Below are positions 45,107 through 56,096 of a DNA stretch of 64,000 bases, piece by piece. The stretch comes from Dawidia soli (GTDB lineage Bacteria; Bacteroidota; Bacteroidia; Cytophagales; Cyclobacteriaceae): the NCBI RefSeq assembly GCF_018598185.1, contig NZ_JAHESC010000007.1:123641-187640 (forward strand), written 5' to 3'. The notes under the pieces were generated by a model that was not told the origin of the DNA, did no database searches, and saw only the letters and a list, made by a program, of their open reading frames with translations. The first letter of the stretch is position 1; each line of letters starts with the position of its first letter. The position numbers were made by a program, and so were the translations under genes.

Positions 45107-47165
45107 GGGTTTTTTTATCGGCATGCTGATCCTGTCGGCCATGCATGCCGCAGCGCAGGACTCGGTGCGGGTGGCGGATCGCAGCGATGCCATCGGCGTG
45201 ATCGCGCGCCCGTCAGCAGATTCGATCACGTTGCGCTGGGCGCCGCTGAACTTCCGTGACTGGACGACGGCGAATAAATATGGCTATTACGTCGAACGGT
45301 TCACCCTCGTGCGAAACGGAAAGCTCGTGCGGCCGGTAGAGCGAAAGGCACTGACGTCCGCGCCTCTCAAGCCGCTGCCGGAAGCTGCCTGGGAAAAGTT
45401 CGTGAACGATAAATACGGGCTGGTGGCCGCGCAGGCGCTGTACGGCGAGACCTTCGAGCTGAACATCGAGCAGAGCGACATCACGCAGATTGTAAACAAA
45501 GCAAAGGAAAACGACCAGCGTTTTTCCATCGCCTTATTTTGCGCCGACATGTCGCCGGCCGTAGCCAAAGCACAAGGATTGTATTGGAGCGACAAACAAA
45601 TTGAAAAGAATGTAAAGTACCTGTATCGCATCAGCGTCATTACCCCGACCGACACACTGCGGGGAAGTGTCTTCATCGAGCCGTCCCAGAAATATCAGTT
45701 GCCGGCCCTGACGGATGTAACGGGAGAAACCGCCGGAAACGTGGTGACCCTTCGCTGGAACGAGCTTGAATACGCCAGCCTCTATACAACGTATAGTATC
45801 GAGCGTTCGGAGGATGGCAAAACATTCACCGACATTACCGACATCGCCGGCGTGGCGCTGAGCAAGAAGGGCGCGGAGAGCAAATACCAGTATGCGGTCG
45901 ATACCTTGGCGTCACTCGGAAAAGAATATAGTTACCGGATCAGAGGTCGTACCCCGTTCGGGGAATCCGGCCCCATCTCCAATATCGTGAAAGTAAAGGG
46001 AAGCAAAGTCGTGACGTCCAGTGTTTTTATCACGTCGGCGCTCAGCTCCGATAACAAGACCGTCGATCTGCAATGGGAATTTCCCGAAGCCGACAACGAT
46101 GCGCTGGCAGGGTTTGAGGTAACGCGCTCCGCGAAGTCCTCGGGACCGTATAAGACCATTCACAAAGACATTCTTCCCCCGGCGTCGCGCGTGTTCAAAG
46201 ATACCAGCCCGCAGCAGTCCAACTATTACAAGGTGAAGGCAAAGACACTGGATGGTACAGAGATCCTTTCGATGCCCTTCCTGGCGATGCTGGTGGACAG
46301 CGTGCCGCCGGTTCAGCCCGTCGGTTTAAAAGGCAAAGTAGACGATGCCGGCAATGTCAGCATCAGCTGGAAGCCGAATCCCGACCTCGACATCCTGGGC
46401 TACCGGGTGTACCGGGCCTATTATCAGAGCGAAGAATTTTCGTTAAAGACCGGCGAGCCCGTGAGAGATACGGTCTTCACCGATAAAGTGGAATTGAAAA
46501 GTCTGAATGAAAAGATCCACTACCGGGTCATGGCCATCGACCGGAACCAGAACCATTCCATGCTGTCGGAAATATTAAGTCTTGCACTGCCGGACAAGGT
46601 TCCCCCCATGCCCCCCGTTTGGCTGCCCGTGCAGTCCACCAAAGAAGGTGTCGTCCTTCGCTGGGCGCCGAGCGGAAGCCAGGACGTTGTGAAATATGAG
46701 GTATACCGCAAAGGTGATCAGGGGCAATGGATCCGCCTGGCGGCGAAGGCAGCGGGTACGGATACTTTGTATACGTATACCGATCAGAATTTACAGAACA
46801 GCACCGTACAGTATTATACCGTCGTTGCGGTCGACGAAGCAGGACTGGAATCTCCTCCCGGACAGGTCATGACGGGCTTCAGGCTCACAGGCCCTAAGCC
46901 GCCGGTCACGGTCCGTACACCGACCATCGATCGGACCAACAAAAAGATCACGTTGAACTGGTCGTATGAAGAACAGCATGTGACAGCCTACCGGGTGTAT
47001 AAAAGAACAAGCGAAGAGGCGCCGATACTATACCGCACCGTGAAAGGAAAGAGTTTCACAGACAGCGGAATGGTGGCGGGCAAGAAATATAGCTATCAGG
47101 TAATGGCCGTATTCGAAAACGGTGCGTTGTCCGATATGGGCAAAGTGATCGTACTGGAATTCTGA
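45090..47165 (+). CDS. Fibronectin type III repeat protein
   Basis: 691 residues from the ATG at 45090, which overlaps the previous gene by 17 bases. A GGGAG about eight bases upstream (45077-45081) is one of the few Shine-Dalgarno-like sites in the window and supports this start over the ATG at 45072. After a signal peptide (LILSAMHAAAQ) come about five or six Fn3 domains, recognisable by repeated VTLRWNELEYASLYTTYSIERSEDG, ISWKPNPDLDILGYRVYRAY and VVLRWAPSGSQDVVKYEVYRKG patterns. There is no T9SS sorting domain. It may bridge the giant 1529-residue protein and the SprB adhesins. Confidence 0.88.
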   Translation: MPSRIKGFFIGMLILSAMHAAAQDSVRVADRSDAIGVIARPSADSITLRWAPLNFRDWTTANKYGYYVERFTLVRNGKLVRPVERKALTSAPLKPLPEAAWEKFVNDKYGLVAAQALYGETFELNIEQSDITQIVNKAKENDQRFSIALFCADMSPAVAKAQGLYWSDKQIEKNVKYLYRISVITPTDTLRGSVFIEPSQKYQLPALTDVTGETAGNVVTLRWNELEYASLYTTYSIERSEDGKTFTDITDIAGVALSKKGAESKYQYAVDTLASLGKEYSYRIRGRTPFGESGPISNIVKVKGSKVVTSSVFITSALSSDNKTVDLQWEFPEADNDALAGFEVTRSAKSSGPYKTIHKDILPPASRVFKDTSPQQSNYYKVKAKTLDGTEILSMPFLAMLVDSVPPVQPVGLKGKVDDAGNVSISWKPNPDLDILGYRVYRAYYQSEEFSLKTGEPVRDTVFTDKVELKSLNEKIHYRVMAIDRNQNHSMLSEILSLALPDKVPPMPPVWLPVQSTKEGVVLRWAPSGSQDVVKYEVYRKGDQGQWIRLAAKAAGTDTLYTYTDQNLQNSTVQYYTVVAVDEAGLESPPGQVMTGFRLTGPKPPVTVRTPTIDRTNKKITLNWSYEEQHVTAYRVYKRTSEEAPILYRTVKGKSFTDSGMVAGKKYSYQVMAVFENGALSDMGKVIVLEF

Positions 47166-47183
47166 GAGGGTTTTTGAGATAAG

Positions 47184-50100
47184 ATGATACCGAAAATGAT
47201 CCGGAATAGCTGTCTTCTTTTATTTTTTATACTCGGCGTCATGGGCACAACCCGGGCGCAGAACTATGAATGGATGTTGGAGATTCACGTTCGGTATTCG
47301 CACTCCGGATGCATGTCCGAGCAGATCGATATTATTCAAGCCGTGTTTAACGGACAGAATTGGGGGCTCAATGGCGATGTCGTACCGGGAACGTTAGGTA
47401 AAGAATATAAAGTGTATGCCCGGGGAACGAATTGGGCGGGCATAGCCAACAAGAACATCAGCGTTGCCGTAAAGGGAACATGCTCGGATGTTTTCCTTCC
47501 GGCACGTGATCTCTCGATGTTCGGGTCGTCGTGCTCCAGCACATCGTATTCCGGGCCGGGAAACAATCCGCCTGGAAATGCCACGGTTACGATCCGGTTT
47601 TTTCCCCGGTTCGAACCGTTGAAGACCGAAACGTGCAGCCAGTCGATCTACACCGCATCGTCCTGCTCGTCCACGGGAAGCTATGTCTGGGAACTGTCCA
47701 CCAACGGCGCCACCTATAGCCCCATTGCCAGAACCGGTCCGACCGTAACGTTCAACGCGGCAGAACTGGTCAGCCTGGGCTATACAAATCCGTATGTTCT
47801 TTTCTATATCCGTCTGAAGGACCCCGGCCTGCCAGACAGGAACCTGACCAACACCTATACCTTTCGGGTATACGCGCCGCCGCCGACCGTTTCTCTCAGC
47901 GGTCAGACCGATGTGGTGTGCAAGGGTCAGCAAAACGGGACGGCAACGCTGCAAATCTCCAGTTCGGTAGTAGACCGGTTTTACATTAACTGTACGAACC
48001 TGGATAACGGCGCGGCGTGGGTCGTTCCCGACGTCCGGGTGGGGAACACGACCATCACCGGTCTGGATGCCGGTCGCTGGAAATTTGAAGTGGTGAACAA
48101 TAATACCGCCGACACCGATTCGTATGGCCACTGCCCGGTTTCGATCGATCATAACGTTGCCGAGCCCACAGCCGTGGCTGTTTCGTTCAACGTTCCGCTC
48201 CACAACACGTATGCGATCAAATGCAACGGTGGTACCCAGGGGGAGGCCACGGCTGTCGGCGCAGGGGGAGTAGGGGGGTATAAAGATTTTAGCTGGAGCA
48301 CAACGGCCACGGGCGCCACGATCACCGGTCTTACGGCCGGTACCTATACGGTAAGCCTGAAGGATGCCAACGGCTGCCCCGCTTCGGGAAGTGTCGAGCT
48401 CAAACAACCGGCCCCCGTGCAGGTATCCTTGTCGCCGTCGAAAACATATATGAGTGGCCACGCCGTGAGCTGCTGGAATAAAAACGACGGCGGTGTTAAC
48501 AGTACCGTATCGGGCGGCATCACGGGACAGTCGTATACGTACGGCTGGTCTACCGGCGCTACGGGCCCTTCCATCTCCGACAGAGGTACCGGCACGTATA
48601 CCCTCACTGTTACCGACGCGAACGGCTGCCCGGATTCGGAAAGCATTACGCTCCTGGCACCACCGGCGATCGATTTTACGATCGACCAGACCGGTACACT
48701 TTCCTGCCCCGGCGACGCCACGGTCTCCTTTGCGGGAAAATCCGTTGCCAATACGATCGGCACCGTTTCCTATGCATGGTCATCCGGAGAGACAACATTA
48801 TCGGTCGCCGGCAAGGGAGCCGGTACATACACCTTTACCGTTTCCGATCAGCAAGGGTGCAGTACGGCCAGATCGGTGACACTCGACAATCCACGCGCAC
48901 ACACGGTCGCCCTGGCGCCGCTGTCAAACTATAACGGCAGCCGGATCAAGTGCAACGGCGGAAGCGACGGCGCGCTGGAGGCCGTCGTAAAAGACCCGGA
49001 TGGTGTGGTCGTATCAGCACAGAACTACCTGTGGACGCAGAACGGAACCAGGATCGGAGAAAGCCCGACCCTGACATCGATGAACGATCTGAGCGAAGGG
49101 TTGTACAAAGTTGTGATTACCTACGGTGCCGCGTGCGAAACAGAGGGCACGTATCCGCTCAACGATCCCGATCCGGTTGTTGTCAATGCGGGGCCAACCA
49201 CCGACTATAACGGTCAGCCCATCAAATGCTTCAACGGCACCGATGCCAATATCCGGGCCACAGCGGGGGGAGGCACGCCGGGGGTATACAGCTATAGCTG
49301 GAACACCGGCGCCACGGGAGCATTGCTGACGGGCGTTGGCGCCGGTACCTATGTGGTCACCGTCAAAGATGTGAACCAATGCCCCGGTTACGCTACCGTA
49401 CCCCTGGAAGATCCCACGCCGGTGGAAGCATCCATCCTGAGTGTTTCGGACTATTCGGGGTATGGTGTGTCGTGTAATGGATCCAATGATGGTCGCATCA
49501 CGACAGAAGCTTCCGGCGGCTCTGGTGGCTATACCTATAGCTGGTCCAATGGAGCAACCACGCCGGTGATCACCGGGCTGGCAGGCGGATCGTATACCCT
49601 TACCGTTTCCGATAACAACGGTTGTGAAGACGTTGTTACGCAACCGATCTCGAGCCCCACCGTCGTAACCTTGTCCGTAGTGCGCGAAAAGAATATTTCG
49701 TGTTTTGAAGGGAGTGACGGCGAGATCGAGCTGCTGGCCGGCGGCGGTGTCGGGAACTATCAGTATTCCCGGAACAACGGCGCTTCGTGGCAGCCAGAGC
49801 ATGTATTCGGCACGCTCACGGAAGGAACCTATACAATAACCTTACGCGACGGCAACGGCTGTACGAAGACAGCGCCGTCTACGTTGAGCGAGCCGAAACA
49901 GATCATGATTGATTTTGCGGATAAGCAGCCTGCGTTCTGTAACGATCCGGCGGGCACGGCCCGGGCGGTCGTCACGGGCGGGGTGAGCGGATATACCTAT
50001 CGTTGGGAAGACGGCGACGGGACGGTGCTCGACACCGATGACGTCCTTTCGGGCGTGAAAGGCGGGATCTATACGGTGATCGTTCGCGACAACAATGCGT

Positions 50101-51584
50101 GTGAAGAAAGGAACGACGTTTCGATCACCAGCACGGATGGCGCCCAGGCTACGTATGTGGCGACGGCGGCCAGGTGTTTTGATTCTTCCGACGGCAGCGC
50201 AGAGATCACCATCACAAAGGGCGATGGTCCGTTTGTGATCCGGTGGCCCGACGGGCAAAGTACGCTGCAGGGTGTCAATCTGAAAAAAGCGCAGTACAAC
50301 GTCGTGATCACCGATCGCAATAACTGCACCGTGGTCCAGACCGTAGACGTACCCGCACCGGACGCAATAGCCCTGGCAGTACAAAGTTCAATGATCCCGA
50401 CGTGTAACGGGTTGTGCGACGGACAGATGACACTGGTAGCCAGCGGCGGCGTAGGTGGGTATGTATACGAATGGAATGGAAAGACCGGCGCGGCACAAAC
50501 ACAGCTCTGTGCCGTTGTCTATCCCGTAACAGTAACAGACGCCAACAACTGTGTGCTGCACCGGGATGTAGAGCTTTTACAACCGGAACCGTTGGATATA
50601 CGCGCAGCAAAAGCAACCCTGGCGACGTGCAGGGACGGCTGCGATGGTTCACTCGAAGCGCTGGCAACGGGTGGTAACGGCGGGTATCAATATACCTGGG
50701 CCGCCGGTGGGAACACGAACATCAAAACAGGCCTTTGCCCGGGAACGTATTTGATCTCCGTACAAGATCTCAAGGGCTGCCAGGCAGAAGCGTCTCTTGT
50801 GCTGAACAATACACCGGCCCTGCCACTCGATCTGGGTGGCGGTGTAACATTATGCGTCGGCCAGTCACACACCCTCGACGCGGGCGCACCGTGGACGAAC
50901 GTCCAATGGGGAAGCAACACCGGTTTTGAAAGCACCGGGCAGCGCGTTACGATCACCGATGTCGGAAGCTACTGGGTAGAAGTACTGAATGATAAAGGTT
51001 GTGTCGGTCGGGATACCTTCCTGCTGGAGACCTCGTACGATCTTCTGCAAGCTTCCTTCATGATTCCAGGAGAAGCCGTCGCCGGCGATACGGTAGTGAT
51101 GATCGACATCTCCTGGCCGCTGCCCGAGACGGTGGCGTGGCAGTACCCGGCAGCCATGCGGGAGGTGCTGAACCTGGGCGATGTACTGTTCGGCCAGTTC
51201 GATGCGGCCGGTACCTATGAGGTGGCCATGACGGCGCGCCTCGGCGAGTGTGTGGACCAGATCAGCAAAACGATCGTCATCCTGGGCGAAGGCGCGGAGA
51301 GCGAAGGAGGAAAACTGGGGTATGAAAAGTTTGTAAAGGAGTTTACAGTATACCCCAATCCGACAGACGGCGCGTTCGACGTAGGCATCGAGCTGCTGGA
51401 AGAAAGTCCCGTAACCTTGAGCATCTGGAACTCCCCGACGGGCATCCTGATCAAACAAGTTCAGCGTAACGATCAGAAGCTGTACCACGTGTCTTTTGAC
51501 CTGAGACCGCTGAACGCAGGTACGTATATCCTGAGACTGGATCATGCAAAAGGAAAAGAGTATATCCGATTTATTGTCTATTGA
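47184..51584 (+). CDS. SprB-repeat adhesin 1, T9SS type A sorted
   Basis: 1466 residues, start ATG at 47184 (another at 47196). It has a signal peptide (FFILGVMGTTRAQ) and an N-terminal domain (to about residue 230) that differs from the two paralogues. A long run of SprB-like repeats of about 80-90 residues follows, each with a CNGGxxGxAxA opening, a YxWSTGATxxxITGLxxGTY core and a DxNGCxxSxSVxL close. The last ~85 residues (FTVYPNPTDGAFDV to EYIRFIVY) are a T9SS type A sorting domain. SprB of gliding Bacteroidota is a mobile surface adhesin with such repeats. The region 49524-51517 looks identical at DNA level to part of adhesin 3. Confidence 0.92.
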   Translation: MIPKMIRNSCLLLFFILGVMGTTRAQNYEWMLEIHVRYSHSGCMSEQIDIIQAVFNGQNWGLNGDVVPGTLGKEYKVYARGTNWAGIANKNISVAVKGTCSDVFLPARDLSMFGSSCSSTSYSGPGNNPPGNATVTIRFFPRFEPLKTETCSQSIYTASSCSSTGSYVWELSTNGATYSPIARTGPTVTFNAAELVSLGYTNPYVLFYIRLKDPGLPDRNLTNTYTFRVYAPPPTVSLSGQTDVVCKGQQNGTATLQISSSVVDRFYINCTNLDNGAAWVVPDVRVGNTTITGLDAGRWKFEVVNNNTADTDSYGHCPVSIDHNVAEPTAVAVSFNVPLHNTYAIKCNGGTQGEATAVGAGGVGGYKDFSWSTTATGATITGLTAGTYTVSLKDANGCPASGSVELKQPAPVQVSLSPSKTYMSGHAVSCWNKNDGGVNSTVSGGITGQSYTYGWSTGATGPSISDRGTGTYTLTVTDANGCPDSESITLLAPPAIDFTIDQTGTLSCPGDATVSFAGKSVANTIGTVSYAWSSGETTLSVAGKGAGTYTFTVSDQQGCSTARSVTLDNPRAHTVALAPLSNYNGSRIKCNGGSDGALEAVVKDPDGVVVSAQNYLWTQNGTRIGESPTLTSMNDLSEGLYKVVITYGAACETEGTYPLNDPDPVVVNAGPTTDYNGQPIKCFNGTDANIRATAGGGTPGVYSYSWNTGATGALLTGVGAGTYVVTVKDVNQCPGYATVPLEDPTPVEASILSVSDYSGYGVSCNGSNDGRITTEASGGSGGYTYSWSNGATTPVITGLAGGSYTLTVSDNNGCEDVVTQPISSPTVVTLSVVREKNISCFEGSDGEIELLAGGGVGNYQYSRNNGASWQPEHVFGTLTEGTYTITLRDGNGCTKTAPSTLSEPKQIMIDFADKQPAFCNDPAGTARAVVTGGVSGYTYRWEDGDGTVLDTDDVLSGVKGGIYTVIVRDNNACEERNDVSITSTDGAQATYVATAARCFDSSDGSAEITITKGDGPFVIRWPDGQSTLQGVNLKKAQYNVVITDRNNCTVVQTVDVPAPDAIALAVQSSMIPTCNGLCDGQMTLVASGGVGGYVYEWNGKTGAAQTQLCAVVYPVTVTDANNCVLHRDVELLQPEPLDIRAAKATLATCRDGCDGSLEALATGGNGGYQYTWAAGGNTNIKTGLCPGTYLISVQDLKGCQAEASLVLNNTPALPLDLGGGVTLCVGQSHTLDAGAPWTNVQWGSNTGFESTGQRVTITDVGSYWVEVLNDKGCVGRDTFLLETSYDLLQASFMIPGEAVAGDTVVMIDISWPLPETVAWQYPAAMREVLNLGDVLFGQFDAAGTYEVAMTARLGECVDQISKTIVILGEGAESEGGKLGYEKFVKEFTVYPNPTDGAFDVGIELLEESPVTLSIWNSPTGILIKQVQRNDQKLYHVSFDLRPLNAGTYILRLDHAKGKEYIRFIVY
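49524..51517 (+). repeat. 1994-bp repeat, copy 1 (within adhesin 1)
   Basis: This block aligns with 58428-60421 at a constant offset of 8904 bases. Line-by-line comparison by eye found no difference between these limits, while differences resume at once outside them (three within 8 bases on the left, one at 51518/60422 on the right). It covers the C-terminal SprB repeats and most of the sorting domain. Confidence 0.85.
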
Positions 51585-51664
51585 GTTTGTGCCATGAATG
51601 CGATAAACGTTTGTGTGATGGTGGGCTTGTCGGGACTTTACATGTTAAAGTAATGTAATAGCGT

Positions 51665-54600
51665 ATGAAAACAAGACTTGCAGTAGCCTTTACGCTGAGC
51701 CTGTTCGCATCGGAACTACGTGCTCAAGGCTGGGCCATTGAATTGTTTTTTAATTACGGAGGTGTGTGTACTCCGTCCAATACGAACTCGATGAATATGT
51801 ATTTGGTGTACAGTGTCAATGGAGGTTCTTTTGAGAACTTAACCGTTAATAATACCTACAGTACGTATGCGTGGGTCGGGGTGATAAAGAGTACATCGGT
51901 CTGGCAGGCGACGAATACGATCCGGGTAATGGGTTCAGCCACGTGCCCGGCGGGTACGTTTAACGTAGACAGAACGTTTACATACAGCTATGATGCCATC
52001 GAGTGTAATGGAGATCATCCGGGAACATCGGATGGAATATCGATGGGGGCATTTACGTTTTATCCGCGCATGAACGTGACGGTTACCCAGGGTTGTGACC
52101 AGGTAACGCTCCAGACGCCCTGTAACTACAAGATGGGCGGCTCCAGTACAAATAACACGACCGGCTGGGAAGTATCGACAAGCGCCGCCGGACCCTGGAC
52201 GCCCATGACAGGAAAGTCACTGACCAACATAAAAGTCACGCCGTCCGATCTCATCGGATACGGTTTTTCGAACCCCTACAGCACCACGTTTTGGGTACGG
52301 GCGTGGGATAATTCGCTGTCGGGAAGGACGGGAGAACCGAAGTCCTTTACCTTTCGGGCTCCCCCTCCGCAGGTCACGCTTGTAGACGATACAGACGTTA
52401 TTTGCCATGGTCAGGCCAACGGCAACGTGACATTGAATCTTTCTAATACCGTTTCGGCTGAAAACCAGTTCCGGATCAATTGTAACAATACAGATGATCC
52501 CGCCTCGAACTTTGCACTGTATTCGGTCCCGGCGGGAAACGTGCTGATCTCCGGTCTGAAAGGCGGTAACTGGAGCTTTATGGTAATAAACCAGGTGGCT
52601 GGCTATGGCGAGTGTAACACGACGTTGGACCATTTCGTCCGTCAACCTCCTGTAGTGACAATTGATTTTGATACACCCCTGCACAATGGCTTTACGGTCA
52701 GTTGTAATGGCGGCAACAACGGCGTGGCCACCGCCATCGGCGTGGGGGGAGTAGGAGGATATAAAGATTTCAGCTGGAACACAGGAGCAACAAGCGCCAC
52801 GATCACGGGGCTTACAGCGAGCGTTTATACTGTAACCTTAAAGGATGCCAATGATTGTCCGGCTTCCGGCAGTGTGGAATTAAAACAACCGGCTCCGGTG
52901 AACGTGTCGTTGTCGCCGTCGAAAACGTATCCGAGTGGCCATGCGGTGAGCTGCTGGGATAAAAATGATGGTGGTATCAACAGCGCTGTATCGGGTGGCA
53001 TAACGGGTCAGCCATATACCTATGCCTGGTCTACCGGTGCCACGGGGTCTTCCATTTCCGGCAGTGGTACCGGCACGTATACGGTTACCGTTACGGACGC
53101 CAATGGCTGCCCCGATTCGGAGAGCATTACGCTCGGAGCGCCGCCGGCGATCGATTTTATGATCGACCAGACCGGTACGCTTTCCTGCCCCGGCGACGCC
53201 ACGGTCTCCTTTACGGGAAGATCCGTCGCCAATACGACCGGCACGGTGTCCTATGCATGGTCCTCGGGAGAGACGACGTTATCGGTCACCGACAAAGGAG
53301 CCGGCATGTATGCCCTGACAATTTCCGATCAGCAGGGATGTAGCACGACTAAATCGGTCACGCTCAATAATCCTCCTGCGCACACGGTCGCGATTGCGGC
53401 GGTGTCAAACTACAACGGCAGCCGCATCAGGTGTAACGGCGGAAGCGACGGCGAGCTTCAAGCCATCGTAAAAGATGCGGGCGGTGCGGTCGTGTCGGCG
53501 CAAAACTACCTGTGGACGCGGAATGGTACCACCATCGGAGAAAGCGCCGCCCTGACATCCGTCAGTGACCTGAGCGAAGGTGTGTATAAAGTAGTGGTTA
53601 CGTATGGAACTTCATGTGAAGCCGAGCACACCTATATGCTGTCCGATCCCGATCCGATCACGGCCACGGCCGTGGCAACGACTGACTACAATGGCCAGCC
53701 CATTAAATGCTTCAACGGTACCGATGCCAACATCCGGGCCACGGCAGGTGGCGGCACGCCGGGTGTGTACAGCTATCGCTGGAATACCGGCGCGACCGGT
53801 GCATTGCTCACCGGTGTGGGTGCCGGTACGTATGTGGTAACGGTCAAAGATGTGAACCTCTGCGAGGGTAACGCTACGGTGACCCTGGACAATCCGGCAC
53901 CGGTAGAAGCTTCTATTCTCAGCGTCTCCGATTATTCGGGGTATGGAGTCTCCTGTAACGGCGCCAATGACGGTCGTATCACGGCGGAAGCCTCCGGAGG
54001 TTCCGGTGGTTATACCTATAGCTGGTCCAACGGCGCAACGACGCCCGCGGTCACAGCACTTGGTGCCGGATCGTACACGCTCACGGTTTCCGATAACAAC
54101 GGGTGCAGCGACGCGGCTACGCAACCGATCGCAAGTCCCCCCGCCATAACCCTGTCGGTGGTGCGTGAAAAAGATATTTCCTGCTTCAACGGGAGTGATG
54201 GTGAGATCGAGCTACTGGCGGGCGGCGGTGTCGGGAACTATCAGTACTCCCGGAACAACGGCGCCTCGTGGCAACCGGAGCATGTATTCGGTACGCTTAC
54301 GCAGGGACCGTATACAATAACCTTGCGCGATGGGAACGGTTGTACGAAGACCGTGCCGTCTACGCTGAACCAACCGTCGCAGATCACCATAGCCTTCGCA
54401 GATCAACAGCCGGCCTTCTGTAACGATCCGGCGGGTACCGCCCGGGCGGTGGTGACAGGCGGCGTAGGCGGCTACACCTATCGGTGGGAGGATTCCGATG
54501 CAACGGTGATCGACACCGACGATGTCCTTTCCGGGGTAAAAGGTGGTACCTATACCGTGATCGTTCGTGACAACAACGCTTGCGAAGAGCGGAGCGATGT

Positions 54601-56065
54601 TCCGATCACCAGCACGGATGGCGCCCAGTCTACCTACGTGGCGACAGCGGCCAGATGTTTTGATTCTTCCGACGGCAGCGCAGAGATCACCATCACGAAG
54701 GGCGATGGTCCGTTTGTGGTCCGGTGGCCCGACGGACAAAGTACGCTTCAGGGTATCAATCTGAAAAAAGCGCAGTACAACGTCGTGATCACCGATCGCA
54801 ATAACTGCACCGTGGTTCAGACCGTGGCCGTACCGGCCCCGGATGCCATATCCCTGGCCGTACAAAGCTCCATGATCCCGACGTGTAACGGGTTGTGCGA
54901 TGGACAGATGACCCTGGCAGCCGGCGGGGGCGTAGGCGGATATGTATATGAATGGAACGGAAAGACGGGAGCAGCACAAACGCAATTATGTGCCGCGGTC
55001 TATCCGGTAACGGTAACAGATGCCAACAACTGTGTGCTGCACCGGGATGTGGAGCTTTTACAACCGGAACCTTTGGGTATACAGGTAGCGCAGGCAAGCC
55101 TGGCAACGTGTAAAGACGGCTGCGATGGTGCTCTCGAAGCGCTGGCTACGGGAGGTAACGGCGGCTATCAATATACCTGGGCCGCCGGCGGGGACACAAA
55201 TATAAAAACAGGCCTTTGCCCGGGTACGTATGTGATCGCCGTGCAGGATCTGAAAGGCTGCCGGGCAGAAGCCTCGCTGGTCCTGAACAACACACCGGCC
55301 GTGCCGCTCGATCTGGGTGGCGGCGTAACGTTATGCGTGGGCCAGTCGCACACGCTGGATGCCGGCGCATCCTGGACGAGCATCCAATGGGGAAGCAGCA
55401 CCGGTTTTGAAAGCACCGCGCAGCGTGTTACGATCGCCGATGTGGGAAGCTATTGGGTGGAGGTGCTTAACGATAAAGGTTGTGTCGGTCAGGATACCTT
55501 CCTGCTGCAGACCTCGTACGATCTTCTGCAGGCTTCCTTCATGATTCCAGGAGAAGCCGTTGCCGGCGATACGGTAGTGATGATCGACATCTCCTGGCCG
55601 TTGCCCGAGACGGTGGCGTGGCAGTACCCCGCCGCCATGCGGGAGGTGCTGAACCTGGGTGACGTGCTGTTTGGCCAGTTCGATGCGGCCGGCACCTACG
55701 AGGTAGCCATGACGGCCCGCCTCGGCGAGTGTGTGGACCAGATCAGCAAAACCATTGTCATCCTGGGCGAAGAGGCCGGGAGCGAAGGTGGAAAACTGGG
55801 ACACGAGAAGTTTGTAAAGCAGTTTACGATATACCCCAATCCGACGGATGGAGCCTTCGACGTAGGCATCGAGCTGCTGGAAGAAAGTCCCGTGACCTTG
55901 AGCATCTGGAACTCGCCGACGGGAATCCTGATCAAACAAGTGCAGCGCAATGATCAGAGGCTGTACCACGTGTCTTTCGACCTGAGACCGCTGAACGCCG
56001 GTACGTATATCATCCGGTTGGACCATGCAAAAGGAAAAGAGTATATCCGGTTTGTTGTTTATTGA
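51665..56065 (+). CDS. SprB-repeat adhesin 2, T9SS type A sorted
   Basis: 1466 residues, start ATG at 51665, 80 bases after adhesin 1. It has a signal peptide (FTLSLFASELRAQ) and a unique N-terminal domain to about residue 234, with several cysteines and Gly/Ser/Thr/Asn-rich strands. The same SprB repeat array and T9SS type A sorting domain as adhesins 1 and 3 follow. Its repeats match the others closely at protein level but carry many silent differences (for example GTT for GTC and TTG for CTG near 55550), so it has escaped the homogenisation seen between copies 1 and 3. A surface adhesin role is likely. Confidence 0.92.
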   Translation: MKTRLAVAFTLSLFASELRAQGWAIELFFNYGGVCTPSNTNSMNMYLVYSVNGGSFENLTVNNTYSTYAWVGVIKSTSVWQATNTIRVMGSATCPAGTFNVDRTFTYSYDAIECNGDHPGTSDGISMGAFTFYPRMNVTVTQGCDQVTLQTPCNYKMGGSSTNNTTGWEVSTSAAGPWTPMTGKSLTNIKVTPSDLIGYGFSNPYSTTFWVRAWDNSLSGRTGEPKSFTFRAPPPQVTLVDDTDVICHGQANGNVTLNLSNTVSAENQFRINCNNTDDPASNFALYSVPAGNVLISGLKGGNWSFMVINQVAGYGECNTTLDHFVRQPPVVTIDFDTPLHNGFTVSCNGGNNGVATAIGVGGVGGYKDFSWNTGATSATITGLTASVYTVTLKDANDCPASGSVELKQPAPVNVSLSPSKTYPSGHAVSCWDKNDGGINSAVSGGITGQPYTYAWSTGATGSSISGSGTGTYTVTVTDANGCPDSESITLGAPPAIDFMIDQTGTLSCPGDATVSFTGRSVANTTGTVSYAWSSGETTLSVTDKGAGMYALTISDQQGCSTTKSVTLNNPPAHTVAIAAVSNYNGSRIRCNGGSDGELQAIVKDAGGAVVSAQNYLWTRNGTTIGESAALTSVSDLSEGVYKVVVTYGTSCEAEHTYMLSDPDPITATAVATTDYNGQPIKCFNGTDANIRATAGGGTPGVYSYRWNTGATGALLTGVGAGTYVVTVKDVNLCEGNATVTLDNPAPVEASILSVSDYSGYGVSCNGANDGRITAEASGGSGGYTYSWSNGATTPAVTALGAGSYTLTVSDNNGCSDAATQPIASPPAITLSVVREKDISCFNGSDGEIELLAGGGVGNYQYSRNNGASWQPEHVFGTLTQGPYTITLRDGNGCTKTVPSTLNQPSQITIAFADQQPAFCNDPAGTARAVVTGGVGGYTYRWEDSDATVIDTDDVLSGVKGGTYTVIVRDNNACEERSDVPITSTDGAQSTYVATAARCFDSSDGSAEITITKGDGPFVVRWPDGQSTLQGINLKKAQYNVVITDRNNCTVVQTVAVPAPDAISLAVQSSMIPTCNGLCDGQMTLAAGGGVGGYVYEWNGKTGAAQTQLCAAVYPVTVTDANNCVLHRDVELLQPEPLGIQVAQASLATCKDGCDGALEALATGGNGGYQYTWAAGGDTNIKTGLCPGTYVIAVQDLKGCRAEASLVLNNTPAVPLDLGGGVTLCVGQSHTLDAGASWTSIQWGSSTGFESTAQRVTIADVGSYWVEVLNDKGCVGQDTFLLQTSYDLLQASFMIPGEAVAGDTVVMIDISWPLPETVAWQYPAAMREVLNLGDVLFGQFDAAGTYEVAMTARLGECVDQISKTIVILGEEAGSEGGKLGHEKFVKQFTIYPNPTDGAFDVGIELLEESPVTLSIWNSPTGILIKQVQRNDQRLYHVSFDLRPLNAGTYIIRLDHAKGKEYIRFVVY

Positions 56066-56096
56066 TTTAGTATAAAAGTTGTTCATTTGATTTGTT